A stretch of DNA of 8,996 nucleotides, from contig JAIITD010000063.1 in assembly GCA_022737715.1 (NCBI GenBank), positions 1 to 8,996 on the forward strand. Direction: 5' to 3'. A program made the position numbers and the translations under genes. The notes under the pieces were generated by a model. That model saw only the letters and a program-made list of their open reading frames with translations. It searched no databases and was not told where the DNA came from. Every line of letters starts with the position of its first letter. The first letter of the stretch is position 1. This document shows positions 1 to 6,031 of this stretch, one piece after another. This stretch comes from Veillonella sp. (GTDB lineage Bacteria > Bacillota > Negativicutes > Veillonellales > Veillonellaceae).

Positions 1-1730
1 ATTTCACCAGCTTGTGGAACTTCGGAGAAGCCCAAGATTTCCACCGGCATAGAAGGACGAGCAACCTTTACTTTTTCACCGCGTTCATTTGTCATGGCAC
101 GAACTTTACCATATGCAGTACCTGCAAGAACGGTATCACCTACACGAAGGGAACCTTTTTGTACCAGTACTGTACATACTGCACCACGACCTTTATCAAG
201 TTGAGCCTCGATAACAACACCGTATGCTTTACGATTAGGGTTCGCTTTTAATTCCATAACCTCTGCTACGAGCAAGATATTTTCGAGCAAGTCATCAATA
301 CCTTGTTTTTTCTTCGCAGATACAGGAACCATGATTACATCGCCGCCCCATTCTTCTGGCAATAAACCATGTTCAGATAATTGTTGTTTAACATGATCTG
401 GGTTAGCACCTGGTTTATCCATTTTGTTGATGGCTACGATAATAGGCACATCTGCAGATTTAGCATGGTTGATAGCTTCAATAGTTTGTGGCATTACACC
501 ATCATCGGCAGCTACTACGAGAACTGCGATATCCGTAGACTTCGCACCGCGTAGACGCATAGCTGTGAAAGCTTCATGGCCTGGTGTATCAAGGAATGTA
601 ATCTTATTGTCATTGTAACGAACTTGGTACGCACCGATATGTTGTGTAATACCGCCTGCTTCGCCAGCAGTTACATTGGTTTGACGAATTACGTCCAACA
701 AGGATGTTTTACCATGGTCAACGTGACCCATAATAGTTACAACAGGAGGACGTGGTTTCAAAGTTTCTGGTGCATCTTCAATTTCGATAACATCTGTAGG
801 ATCTTCTTCAGGTTCTACTTCTGTTACAGTTACACCAAAATCTTCGGCCACGATAGTAGCTGTATCAACGTCTACTTCTTGATTGATACTTGCCATAACA
901 CCTAATAGCATCAATTTTTTGATAATTTCGGATACTTCACGACCCATTTTTTCAGCCAATTCTTTAACTGTTAAAGGACCGCTTAATTCGATTTCCGTAG
1001 CGATTGCTTCTTGCGCTTTACGCTCTTCTTCTGCCTTATGTTGCAAATATTGTTCGTTACGATGTTTTACCTTGTTTTTCTTCTTTTGCATAGATGTAGA
1101 TAACAAGGATTGAGGGCGGTTATTGCCTTTTTTATTTTTCTTGTTGCGGCGATCATTGCCATTTTGTTGGTTACCACCGTTGTTGCGGTTATCTACACGG
1201 CCATTGCGATTGCGATTATCTCCGTTACCATTGTGGCGGTTGTCATTTTTTTGACCTTGTTGGCCATCATTCTTTTGGCCTTGTTGTTGACCATTAGGAC
1301 GGTCTTGTTTTTGATGATTACGGCCATCTTGTTTATTGCCACCATTATTTTGTTTTTTAGTAGGCTCGTTGATTTGTACATGACGAACATTAGATTTCTT
1401 ATCTTCATGTTTCTTATCTTCATGTTTCTTATCTTCATGTTTAGCCTCTTTTTTATGGCTCTGTTCTTTTGCTGGTTTATCTGTTTTTACAGCATTATTA
1501 GGTGTCGCTGCTTTTTCATGTTTGCTTGGATTAGCTGGAGCAGCCGCCGCCTTTGTATCGGCCCCACTAGACTTACCACCTAATTGATTTTTTACCACAG
1601 TGTAACCTGCATCATCTACTGTATTAACGGCTTTTGTAACATTAAAATTATGTTGTTGCAAAATAGAAATAACCTGTTTACTTTCAACGCCAAATTCCTT
1701 AGCGATTTCATGTACGCGCTTTTTGGACAT
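1..1730 (-). CDS. infB: Translation initiation factor IF-2 (3' part cut off by window edge)
   Basis: IF2 is the GTPase that places fMet-tRNA on the 30S subunit and promotes 50S joining. The first 576 codons are present; the rest (end of domain II, domains III and IV) lies beyond base 1. Visible in order: an N-terminal IF2_N-type helical domain (about residues 1-45, starting MSKKRVHEIAKEFGV); a charged and disordered linker (about 50-215) with three HEDKK copies at 98-112 and then an Asn/Gln/Gly/Arg-rich stretch; a second IF2_N-type domain (about 247-300); and the G domain with G1 GHVDHGKT (335-342), G3 DTPGHE (381-386), G4 NKMD (435-438) and G5 SAK (from 471). All key GTPase residues are present. 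The ATG at 1728-1730 has a GGGGG Shine-Dalgarno core 7 bases upstream that follows the ylxQ stop almost directly. It is the last gene of the rimP-nusA operon seen here; rbfA and truB would be expected next, outside the window. Confidence 0.97.
   Translation of the reverse strand, partial: MSKKRVHEIAKEFGVESKQVISILQQHNFNVTKAVNTVDDAGYTVVKNQLGGKSSGADTKAAAAPANPSKHEKAATPNNAVKTDKPAKEQSHKKEAKHEDKKHEDKKHEDKKSNVRHVQINEPTKKQNNGGNKQDGRNHQKQDRPNGQQQGQKNDGQQGQKNDNRHNGNGDNRNRNGRVDNRNNGGNQQNGNDRRNKKNKKGNNRPQSLLSTSMQKKKNKVKHRNEQYLQHKAEEERKAQEAIATEIELSGPLTVKELAEKMGREVSEIIKKLMLLGVMASINQEVDVDTATIVAEDFGVTVTEVEPEEDPTDVIEIEDAPETLKPRPPVVTIMGHVDHGKTSLLDVIRQTNVTAGEAGGITQHIGAYQVRYNDNKITFLDTPGHEAFTAMRLRGAKSTDIAVLVVAADDGVMPQTIEAINHAKSADVPIIVAINKMDKPGANPDHVKQQLSEHGLLPEEWGGDVIMVPVSAKKKQGIDDLLENILLVAEVMELKANPNRKAYGVVIEAQLDKGRGAVCTVLVQKGSLRVGDTVLAGTAYGKVRAMTNERGEKVKVARPSMPVEILGFSEVPQAGE
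1396..1440 (-). repeat. Three perfect tandem copies of a 15-bp unit inside infB
   Basis: The plus-strand unit ttcttatcttcatgt occurs three times without mismatch (1396-1410, 1411-1425, 1426-1440). On the coding strand it encodes HEDKK three times (IF2 residues 98-112). The unit is a multiple of three, so gain or loss of copies would keep the frame. It lies in the disordered linker between the two IF2_N-type domains. Confidence 0.95.
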
Positions 1731-1745
1731 CTACATACCCCCTTC

Positions 1746-2051
1746 TTACTGATCAATCTCTTTTAGTAATGCTTTTGCAAATCCATCATCCTCTACGGCT
1801 ACCACTACACGTACTTCTTTGCCTATAGCCGTACCTAATGTTTCTTTACTGCCGACTTTACGCAATGGGATATGATGTATTTCTGCTAATTGTATGTATT
1901 TCTTTTCATTATTGGCCGCACAATCACCTGCTAATAGAACAAGCTTAGGGGTTTTCTTTTTCATCGCTTTCTCTACGATGAAATCTCCGGAACTCAATTT
2001 TCCGGCCCGTTGTGCCAAGCCTAAGAGATTTAAAACTTTATCTTCATTCAT
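1746..2051 (-). CDS. ylxQ: L7Ae-family RNA-binding protein YlxQ
   Basis: This 101-residue protein belongs to the L7Ae/L30e/S12e/Gadd45 family, whose members bind kink-turn RNA; the cellular target of YlxQ is not firmly known. Family marks include the N-terminal GLAQRAGKLSSG segment (residues 11-22), which in L7Ae proteins is the RNA-contacting helix, the hydrophobic strand ending LAGDCAANNEKK (40-51), and LGTAIGKE (72-79) before the last helix. The position between rnpM and infB is the conserved Firmicutes order. The ATG at 2049-2051 lies 9 bases after the rnpM stop, and those 9 bases (TTTCAGCCT on the coding strand) contain no Shine-Dalgarno sequence, so translation probably depends on ribosomes that finish rnpM. 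No catalytic residues are expected. Confidence 0.9.
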   Translation of the reverse strand: MNEDKVLNLLGLAQRAGKLSSGDFIVEKAMKKKTPKLVLLAGDCAANNEKKYIQLAEIHHIPLRKVGSKETLGTAIGKEVRVVVAVEDDGFAKALLKEIDQ

Positions 2052-2060
2052 AGGCTGAAA

Positions 2061-2330
2061 TTATTCATGACCTTCCAAATCGTGCTTCAATGCTTCATAT
2101 ACCTCTTTTGATACAGCATGCTTTAAAGAGCGTTCTAATTTTTTACCCTTATACGCAGCCTCAAAACAGTCCATGGATGCACAGATATAAGCACCACGAC
2201 CAGGGGCTTTACCAGTTCTGTCGATACTGATTGTCCCTTCTGGGCTTAGAGCAACACGCATTAACTCGCGCTTACTCTTTGGTTCACCACAGCCTACACA
2301 GGTGCGCATAGGTTGAGATTTGGTTTTCAT
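2061..2330 (-). CDS. rnpM: RNase P modulator RnpM (YlxR family)
   Basis: An 89-residue YlxR/DUF448 protein. In Bacillus subtilis the family member was renamed RnpM because it binds RNase P RNA and modulates its activity; that role is transferred here by homology. Seen in the sequence: the N-terminal MRTCVGC signature (Cys11 and Cys14), the KRELMR helix, the IDRTGKAPGRGAYIC core (Cys50), Cys55 in a following CASMDC segment, and a basic helix KGKKLERSLK. The length is normal for the family. The start ATG overlaps the nusA stop by one base (TAATG), and the preceding bases GCGGAAAGCGAAGAC give only a weak ribosome-binding site, so translational coupling to nusA is likely. ylxQ follows after 9 bases. 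Confidence 0.93.
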   Translation of the reverse strand: MKTKSQPMRTCVGCGEPKSKRELMRVALSPEGTISIDRTGKAPGRGAYICASMDCFEAAYKGKKLERSLKHAVSKEVYEALKHDLEGHE

Positions 2331-3415
2331 TAGTCTTCGCTTTCCGCTGCTTCAGTACTTGTAAAACCTGTGAAAGGATTTTCTGCAGCTTGTGTTTCAC
2401 TCTTAATGTCGATTTTCCAGTTTGTCAATTTAGCTGCTAAGCGAGCATTTTGACCAGCTTTACCGATAGCCAAGGACAATTGGTAATCAGGTACTACAAC
2501 ATAAGAAGATTTTTCTTCTTCGCTAACATCTACAGAGATTACCTTTGCAGGGCTTAAAGAGTTCGCAATGTAAATGGCAGGATCTTCATCCCATTTTACA
2601 ATGTCGATTTTTTCATCGTGTAATTCGTCTACAATGTGTTGAACACGTTGACCTTTTGGACCTACGCAAGCACCAACTGGATCGATGGATTCATCGCGGC
2701 TATATACGGCGATTTTAGAACGCATACCCGGTTCACGTGCTACAGATTTAAGCTCTACCACACCTTCATAGATTTCTGGCACTTCTAATTCAAACAAGCG
2801 TTTTAATAGGCCTGGATGAGTACGGGAAATCATAATTTGAGGGCCTTTCGTAGTTTTCTTAACCTCTACGATATAGCATTTAATGCGATCCCCTTCATGA
2901 TATGTTTCTGTACTGATTTGCTCAGTTGGAGGTAAGATAGCTTCTGTTTTACCAAGATTGATATATACGTTTTTACCTTCAACGCGTGTAATAACACCGG
3001 TAATGATGTCGCCTTCACGGCTATAATATTCTTCGTAAACCACACTGCGTTCAGCCTCTTTCAAACGTTGAATCAACATTTGTTTAGCTGTATGAGCTGC
3101 ACTGCGACCAAAGTTAGCAGGTGTTACATCTGCTTCAACAATATCGCCAATTTCATAGCGTTTATCAATTTTACGAGCATCTAATAAGCTGATTTCGGTT
3201 TCTGGGAATTCTACAGTTTCTACAACTTGTTTCTTCGCCATTACCTTATAGGCACCAGTTTCACGATTCAATTCCACATACGCATCTGGATTAGAATGTG
3301 GTTCCTTACGATATGCTTGTAGTAATGCAGCTTCTAGGGATTCAAAAATAACCTCAGGTGCAAAACCTTTTTGTTTTGTCAGCACCATAACTGCTTGAAT
3401 TAATTCTTGACTCAC
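2330..3415 (-). CDS. nusA: Transcription termination/antitermination factor NusA
   Basis: NusA binds RNA polymerase near the RNA exit channel, stabilises pause and terminator hairpins, and takes part in antitermination and ribosome assembly coupling. The 361 residues show the compact Firmicutes form: an N-terminal RNAP-binding domain (about 1-130, containing EVIFESLEAALLQAYRK), an S1 domain (about 134-200, GDIITGVITRVEGKNVYINL), KH1 with GPKG at 252-255, KH2 with GKAG at 318-321 in SLAIGKAGQNARLAAKL, and a short acidic tail. It lacks the C-terminal acidic repeats of E. coli NusA. The start is GTG at 3413-3415, supported by GGAGG (3423-3427) 7 bases upstream; no ATG fits. The stop overlaps the rnpM start. 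In Bacillus, NusA controls its own operon through a NusA-dependent terminator in the leader; a candidate for such a site lies at 3994-4021. Confidence 0.97.
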   Translation of the reverse strand: MSQELIQAVMVLTKQKGFAPEVIFESLEAALLQAYRKEPHSNPDAYVELNRETGAYKVMAKKQVVETVEFPETEISLLDARKIDKRYEIGDIVEADVTPANFGRSAAHTAKQMLIQRLKEAERSVVYEEYYSREGDIITGVITRVEGKNVYINLGKTEAILPPTEQISTETYHEGDRIKCYIVEVKKTTKGPQIMISRTHPGLLKRLFELEVPEIYEGVVELKSVAREPGMRSKIAVYSRDESIDPVGACVGPKGQRVQHIVDELHDEKIDIVKWDEDPAIYIANSLSPAKVISVDVSEEEKSSYVVVPDYQLSLAIGKAGQNARLAAKLTNWKIDIKSETQAAENPFTGFTSTEAAESED

Positions 3416-3432
3416 TCGTATGCCTCCATATA

Positions 3433-3891
3433 TTAAAAATCAAGATGTAATCGAATTTGTGCAATGGCAGTGCGCTCAAATGTTACGCTTTCACCATTGA
3501 TTAAAAATTCTATTGTTGTATCTGTAAAGCCTTGTAGCACACCCGTATATTGTTTACTACCATTAATAGGTTTGAACAATTGGATATCTACATCACGGCC
3601 ATTATAGCGAATGAAATCTTTATCCTTTTTTAGAACCCGATCAAGACCTGGAGAAGACACTTCAAGCAAATAGTTTTCTGCAATAGGGTCTTTCTCATCG
3701 AGAGCAGCGCTCAATTTTTCACTGACCATTTGACAGTCATCCAAATCGACACCACCTGGTTTATCGAGGTACACACGCAAATACCAGTCGCGTTCTCGAA
3801 CATAGTCGACATCGACTAATTCCAGATTCGTGCCAGCTATAACGCCTTCAACTACAGAGGATACAAATTCCTCTACGGCCTCTCTTTTCAT
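3433..3891 (-). CDS. rimP: Ribosome maturation factor RimP
   Basis: RimP binds the 30S subunit and is needed for its late maturation, around S12/S19 incorporation. With the preferred start the protein has 152 residues, normal for the family. Marks: the N-terminal alpha/beta domain with ELVDVDYVRE (24-33) and WYLRVYLDKPGGVDLDDC (36-53), the signature LEVSSPGLDR (76-85) followed by basic LKKDKDF, and a C-terminal SH3-like barrel (about 92-152). The reading frame also offers an ATG two codons upstream (3897), but the strong AGGAGG at 3900-3905 is only 2 bases from that one and 8 bases from the ATG at 3889-3891, so the latter is chosen. It is the first gene of the operon, 17 bases from nusA. Confidence 0.95.
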   Translation of the reverse strand: MKREAVEEFVSSVVEGVIAGTNLELVDVDYVRERDWYLRVYLDKPGGVDLDDCQMVSEKLSAALDEKDPIAENYLLEVSSPGLDRVLKKDKDFIRYNGRDVDIQLFKPINGSKQYTGVLQGFTDTTIEFLINGESVTFERTAIAQIRLHLDF

Positions 3892-3899
3892 AGCCATCG

Positions 3900-3905
3900 C
3901 CTCCT
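3900..3905 (-). promoter_or_regulatory. Ribosome-binding site of rimP (decides start)
   Basis: A full AGGAGG on the minus strand stands 8 bases before the ATG at 3889-3891 and only 2 bases before the alternative ATG at 3895-3897. The spacing selects the downstream start. Confidence 0.8.
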
Positions 3906-3943
3906 TATAACATACTACATATCGATCATATACGCTGTTTCCA

Positions 3944-3969
3944 TCATATAATTTGATGCAATTATATGA
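3944..3969. promoter_or_regulatory. Perfect 10-bp inverted repeat in the rimP-nusA leader (operator-like or RNA hairpin)
   Basis: The arms TCATATAATT (3944-3953) and AATTATATGA (3960-3969) are exact reverse complements separated by tgatgc. The repeat covers a TATAAT on each strand; the minus-strand one at 3961-3966 could be a second -10 box for rimP, with only a poor -35 (TTTATG at 18 bases). The element could be an operator that would hide this -10, or a weak A/U hairpin in the operon leader RNA. No U-run follows it, so it is not a terminator. The repeat is certain; the function is open. Confidence 0.55.
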
Positions 3970-3993
3970 CTAATTTCACCCAATCATAAACGA

Positions 3994-4021
3994 AAGAGTG
4001 AGCAAAAAATAGCCCACTCTT
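3994..4021 (-). terminator. Hairpin with interrupted U-run: terminator or leader attenuator before rimP-nusA
   Basis: On the minus strand AAGAGUGGGC pairs with GCUCACUCUU to give 10 pairs, one of them a G-U wobble that would be an A-C mismatch in plus-strand RNA, so the hairpin is built for minus transcription. The loop is UAUUUUUU and the tail reads UCGUUUAUG, so that stem and tail together give UUU-CG-UUU: a moderate, interrupted U-run. It follows the unknown gene (stop at 4080) and may end the polA transcript. It also lies about 20 bases after the predicted start of the 4049-4077 promoter, so it would be in the leader of the nusA operon too. Confidence 0.7.
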
Positions 4022-4048
4022 AAAAAAGTTTATATAAAAGTCATGTAT

Positions 4049-4077
4049 AGTATAGCATAATTCCGCTAAAATGTACA
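4049..4077 (-). promoter_or_regulatory. Probable SigA promoter for the rimP-nusA-infB operon
   Basis: On the minus strand the -35 TGTACA (4072-4077) is followed after 17 bases by TATACT (4049-4054), with an extended -10 TG one base upstream (TGCTATACT). Transcription would begin near 4042, directly downstream of the unknown gene, and give a leader of about 150 bases before rimP. Four of six -35 bases match the consensus and the -10 is one base off. Confidence 0.6.
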
Positions 4078-4079
4078 AT

Positions 4080-4772
4080 TTAACCACGTGAATTTAGTTC
4101 ACTTAGTATATTTTTTAAATGTTCAGATAGTACATGTTCCAATTCATCTAATGTTTTGGCATCAAGATGATGATCAATTTCTGGATAATTCTGATACCGC
4201 AATTCTGCAAAGAATTCGTCCCGATATTCATTGTAATACAATAGCAATCCTGTACATTCATCCATCTTGCGATATTCGCCAATGATGTACGAACCATTAA
4301 TCATGCGCACCGCATTTTTAGGAGTAATATCTCGTACAAATCCTTCTAATTCAGCAGGCATGACGGCTTCAAAATCCCAGTTTTGTAGTCCCTTACGCAT
4401 ATAAGTATAGGTAAAATTTTCTGCACTATTGATGAGTAATTTTGAAAGTCCTTGTACACAGCGTTCTTGTAATCCCTTCCAATAGGGTTCAAATTCTTGA
4501 CGCACAAAAGATATATCTACAAATGTAAATAACGGCATTACCACATGAACGGTATAATCCTCTACCTCTTTATCGTAGAGGGCACACCACTTCCAACCTA
4601 AGTCATTTTCATAATGAAATAGGGGTAATGTCAACACAGCCTCACCTGCAGCTAATGCTTCTTGAGCTTTCACAATTTCATCAGGCCCTGTCACCATGAG
4701 TTTGAAATTACCAATCTCCGATGGCAACCAAGAATAGTCTAAAGACTTACAGGTTTCAATGATGGTCTCCAT
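4080..4772 (-). CDS. Protein of unknown function, overlapping the lytic transglycosylase gene
   Basis: I do not recognise this protein. With the chosen start it has 230 residues. It shows no signal peptide and no membrane segment and looks cytosolic. It is acidic and rich in aromatic residues, with an Ala/Glu-rich helix after VTGPDEIVK (about 28-44), a strand-rich middle (ALYDKEVEDYTVHVVMPLF, 64-82), a Tyr-rich segment (TGLLLYYNEYRDEFF, 174-188) and a predicted C-terminal helix LDELEHVLSEHLKNIL (208-223). No nucleotide-binding or metal motif is apparent. An upstream in-frame ATG (4782-4784) exists, but GAGG at 4779-4782 sits 6 bases before the ATG at 4770-4772, so that one is preferred. It overlaps the 3' end of the transglycosylase gene by 17 bases, suggesting co-expression, and is the last gene before the hairpin at 3994-4021. 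It may be restricted to this lineage. Confidence 0.8.
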   Translation of the reverse strand: METIIETCKSLDYSWLPSEIGNFKLMVTGPDEIVKAQEALAAGEAVLTLPLFHYENDLGWKWCALYDKEVEDYTVHVVMPLFTFVDISFVRQEFEPYWKGLQERCVQGLSKLLINSAENFTYTYMRKGLQNWDFEAVMPAELEGFVRDITPKNAVRMINGSYIIGEYRKMDECTGLLLYYNEYRDEFFAELRYQNYPEIDHHLDAKTLDELEHVLSEHLKNILSELNSRG

Positions 4773-5310
4773 ATAATGCCTCATACCTTTCTTGATAGGT
4801 TAACACAGTTTTTACATACATACGCGTTTCAGGAAATGGAATCGTATCAACCATGCCATTCCAATTTTTTTCCTTTATCCATGATTCTACATGGCCACGG
4901 CCTGCATTATAGGCAGCCAACGCTTGCACTTCATCACCGTTAAACTCTTTTAATAAATACCCTAAATACCACGTACCTAGCTGAATATTGGTTTCCGGCT
5001 CTTTTAACTGACGATCTGTGTAGTTACCATGCCCCATTTGTTGTGCTACCCAACGGGCCGTATCCGGCATGAGCTGCATGAGTCCAAGTGCTCCCGTTTC
5101 AGATTCCGCCGTATTCTTATACTTACTTTCAGCCAAAATAACACTAGCCACCAACGATGGTGACACCTCTTCTTTTTCTGCAGCCGATACAACTACATCT
5201 CTATAATCAAAGGGGTATGCCGTATAGCGTGCTACAGGATCTTGCATATGGTTAAAGTAAAACCATCCCAACACGACAACAGCCAATGCGGTTGCTGTAT
5301 TTCGTTTCAT
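4756..5310 (-). CDS. Membrane-anchored lytic transglycosylase (SLT domain, Slt70/MltC-like fold)
   Basis: The protein cleaves the MurNAc-GlcNAc bond of peptidoglycan with formation of 1,6-anhydro-MurNAc, acting outside the cytoplasmic membrane. Its 184 residues begin with an uncleaved-looking hydrophobic anchor (about 6-20, ATALAVVVLGWFYFN) after a Lys/Arg start. The SLT domain (about 35-180) shows the catalytic Glu61 in ILAESKYK, GALGLMQLMP (73-82), NIQLGTWYLGYLL (108-120), the AAYNAG motif (132-137) and a C-terminal PFPETRMYVKTVL (158-170). All motifs of the family are intact, and the length fits a single-domain enzyme without extra binding domains. GGAGG lies 4 bases before the ATG at 5308-5310. 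It sits 64 bases after coaE; this pairing of coaE with a transglycosylase I recall from other Negativicutes, though I cannot check it here. The 3' end overlaps the next gene. Confidence 0.93.
   Translation of the reverse strand: MKRNTATALAVVVLGWFYFNHMQDPVARYTAYPFDYRDVVVSAAEKEEVSPSLVASVILAESKYKNTAESETGALGLMQLMPDTARWVAQQMGHGNYTDRQLKEPETNIQLGTWYLGYLLKEFNGDEVQALAAYNAGRGHVESWIKEKNWNGMVDTIPFPETRMYVKTVLTYQERYEALYGDHH
4779..4782 (-). promoter_or_regulatory. Ribosome-binding site inside the transglycosylase gene, deciding the start of the unknown gene
   Basis: GAGG on the minus strand lies 6 bases before the ATG at 4770-4772. The upstream ATG at 4782-4784 overlaps this site and has only AAAGG at about one base distance. 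Confidence 0.6.
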
Positions 5311-5374
5311 ACATCCTCCCCTTAATCCTAATCGTATATATTTTGAATGAATTCAATCATATATGTATTGATGA

Positions 5375-5983
5375 TTATTTATTATACAACGGTAGTAGTT
5401 TCTCATGCCACAATTTTTCTAACTGAATATATAATTCGTCAGGTGCACCATCATTATCAATGATAACATCCGCATAGGGCCGTTTATCATCTAGTAACAT
5501 TTGACTGTGAATACGCGCTAATGCATTCTCTTTTGAGTAGCCATTGCGCTCCATTAATCGCTGAACCTGTACCTCTGGCGATACATAGACAAGCCAAACT
5601 GTATCGAGTCGCTCATACCACTTACCTTCAATGAGGAGAGGAATATCATAAATAACAGCGGGTTGTTGTTCATCCTCATACATCGCAGTTAGTTCATCAA
5701 TACGTTGACGAATAAAACCATGTAAACAACTATTTAACTGTAACCGTTTTTCCTCATTGTGAAAGACGATACTACCAAGTGCTTCACGATTTAATCTACC
5801 ATCATTGAGAATGACTGTATCACCAAATAATTTACGAATAGCAGCGAGTCCCGGCGTACCGAGATCAACCACTTCACGTGCTACTACATCAGCATCAATA
5901 TAAGGTACATCCCTCTTTTTAAAAAAATCAAGTACTGTACTCTTACCAGATGCAATACCACCTGTTAAACCTATTTTTAACAT
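5375..5983 (-). CDS. coaE: Dephospho-CoA kinase
   Basis: CoaE carries out the last step of coenzyme A synthesis, ATP-dependent phosphorylation of the 3'-hydroxyl of dephospho-CoA, in the cytosol. The chosen start gives 202 residues, normal for the family. Visible: the P-loop GGIASGKST (8-16, Lys14, Ser15), the substrate-binding IDADVVAREVV (29-39, Asp32), DIPLLIEG (113-120), the CoA-domain/lid segment with VSPEVQVQRLMERN (about 134-147), and QMLLDDKRPYADVIIDNDG (161-179). An in-frame ATG five codons earlier (5998) contains the Shine-Dalgarno AGGAGG itself (5989-5994), which lies 5 bases before the ATG at 5981-5983, so the shorter form is right. It follows polA by 48 bases with no clear terminator or promoter between, so it is probably co-transcribed. 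Confidence 0.96.
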   Translation of the reverse strand: MLKIGLTGGIASGKSTVLDFFKKRDVPYIDADVVAREVVDLGTPGLAAIRKLFGDTVILNDGRLNREALGSIVFHNEEKRLQLNSCLHGFIRQRIDELTAMYEDEQQPAVIYDIPLLIEGKWYERLDTVWLVYVSPEVQVQRLMERNGYSKENALARIHSQMLLDDKRPYADVIIDNDGAPDELYIQLEKLWHEKLLPLYNK

Positions 5984-5988
5984 ATGTG

Positions 5989-5994
5989 CCTCCT
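5989..5994 (-). promoter_or_regulatory. Ribosome-binding site of coaE (decides start)
   Basis: A perfect AGGAGG stands 5 bases before the ATG at 5981-5983. It overlaps the codons of the longer reading frame that starts at 5998, which rules that start out. Confidence 0.85.
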
Positions 5995-6031
5995 GCATCC
6001 ATCATTCTAATCAAAACGTTAGATATAAAAT

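Noticed and set aside
12..1113. Several plus-strand open frames opposite infB
   Set aside because: They lie antisense to the conserved IF2 domains with intact GTPase motifs and carry no recognisable protein features.
1193..1438. Minus-strand frame with MKIRN repeats
   Set aside because: It is the same 15-bp tandem repeat read in another frame of infB.
1110..1583. Plus-strand open frame for a 157-residue, very hydrophobic protein rich in Ile, Leu, Val and Phe
   Set aside because: It is the antisense of the Asn/Lys/Asp/Gln-rich infB linker, whose codons read as hydrophobic ones on the other strand. It has no ribosome-binding site and infB is certain.
5343..5356. 14-bp palindrome TTGAATGAATTCAA between coaE and the transglycosylase, considered as an operator
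   Set aside because: The arms are six bases of AT-rich sequence, and no convincing promoter hexamers are placed around it.
5375..5395. TATAAT near the end of coaE as a promoter for the transglycosylase
   Set aside because: It lies within the last coaE codons (Tyr-Asn) and no acceptable -35 is found upstream.
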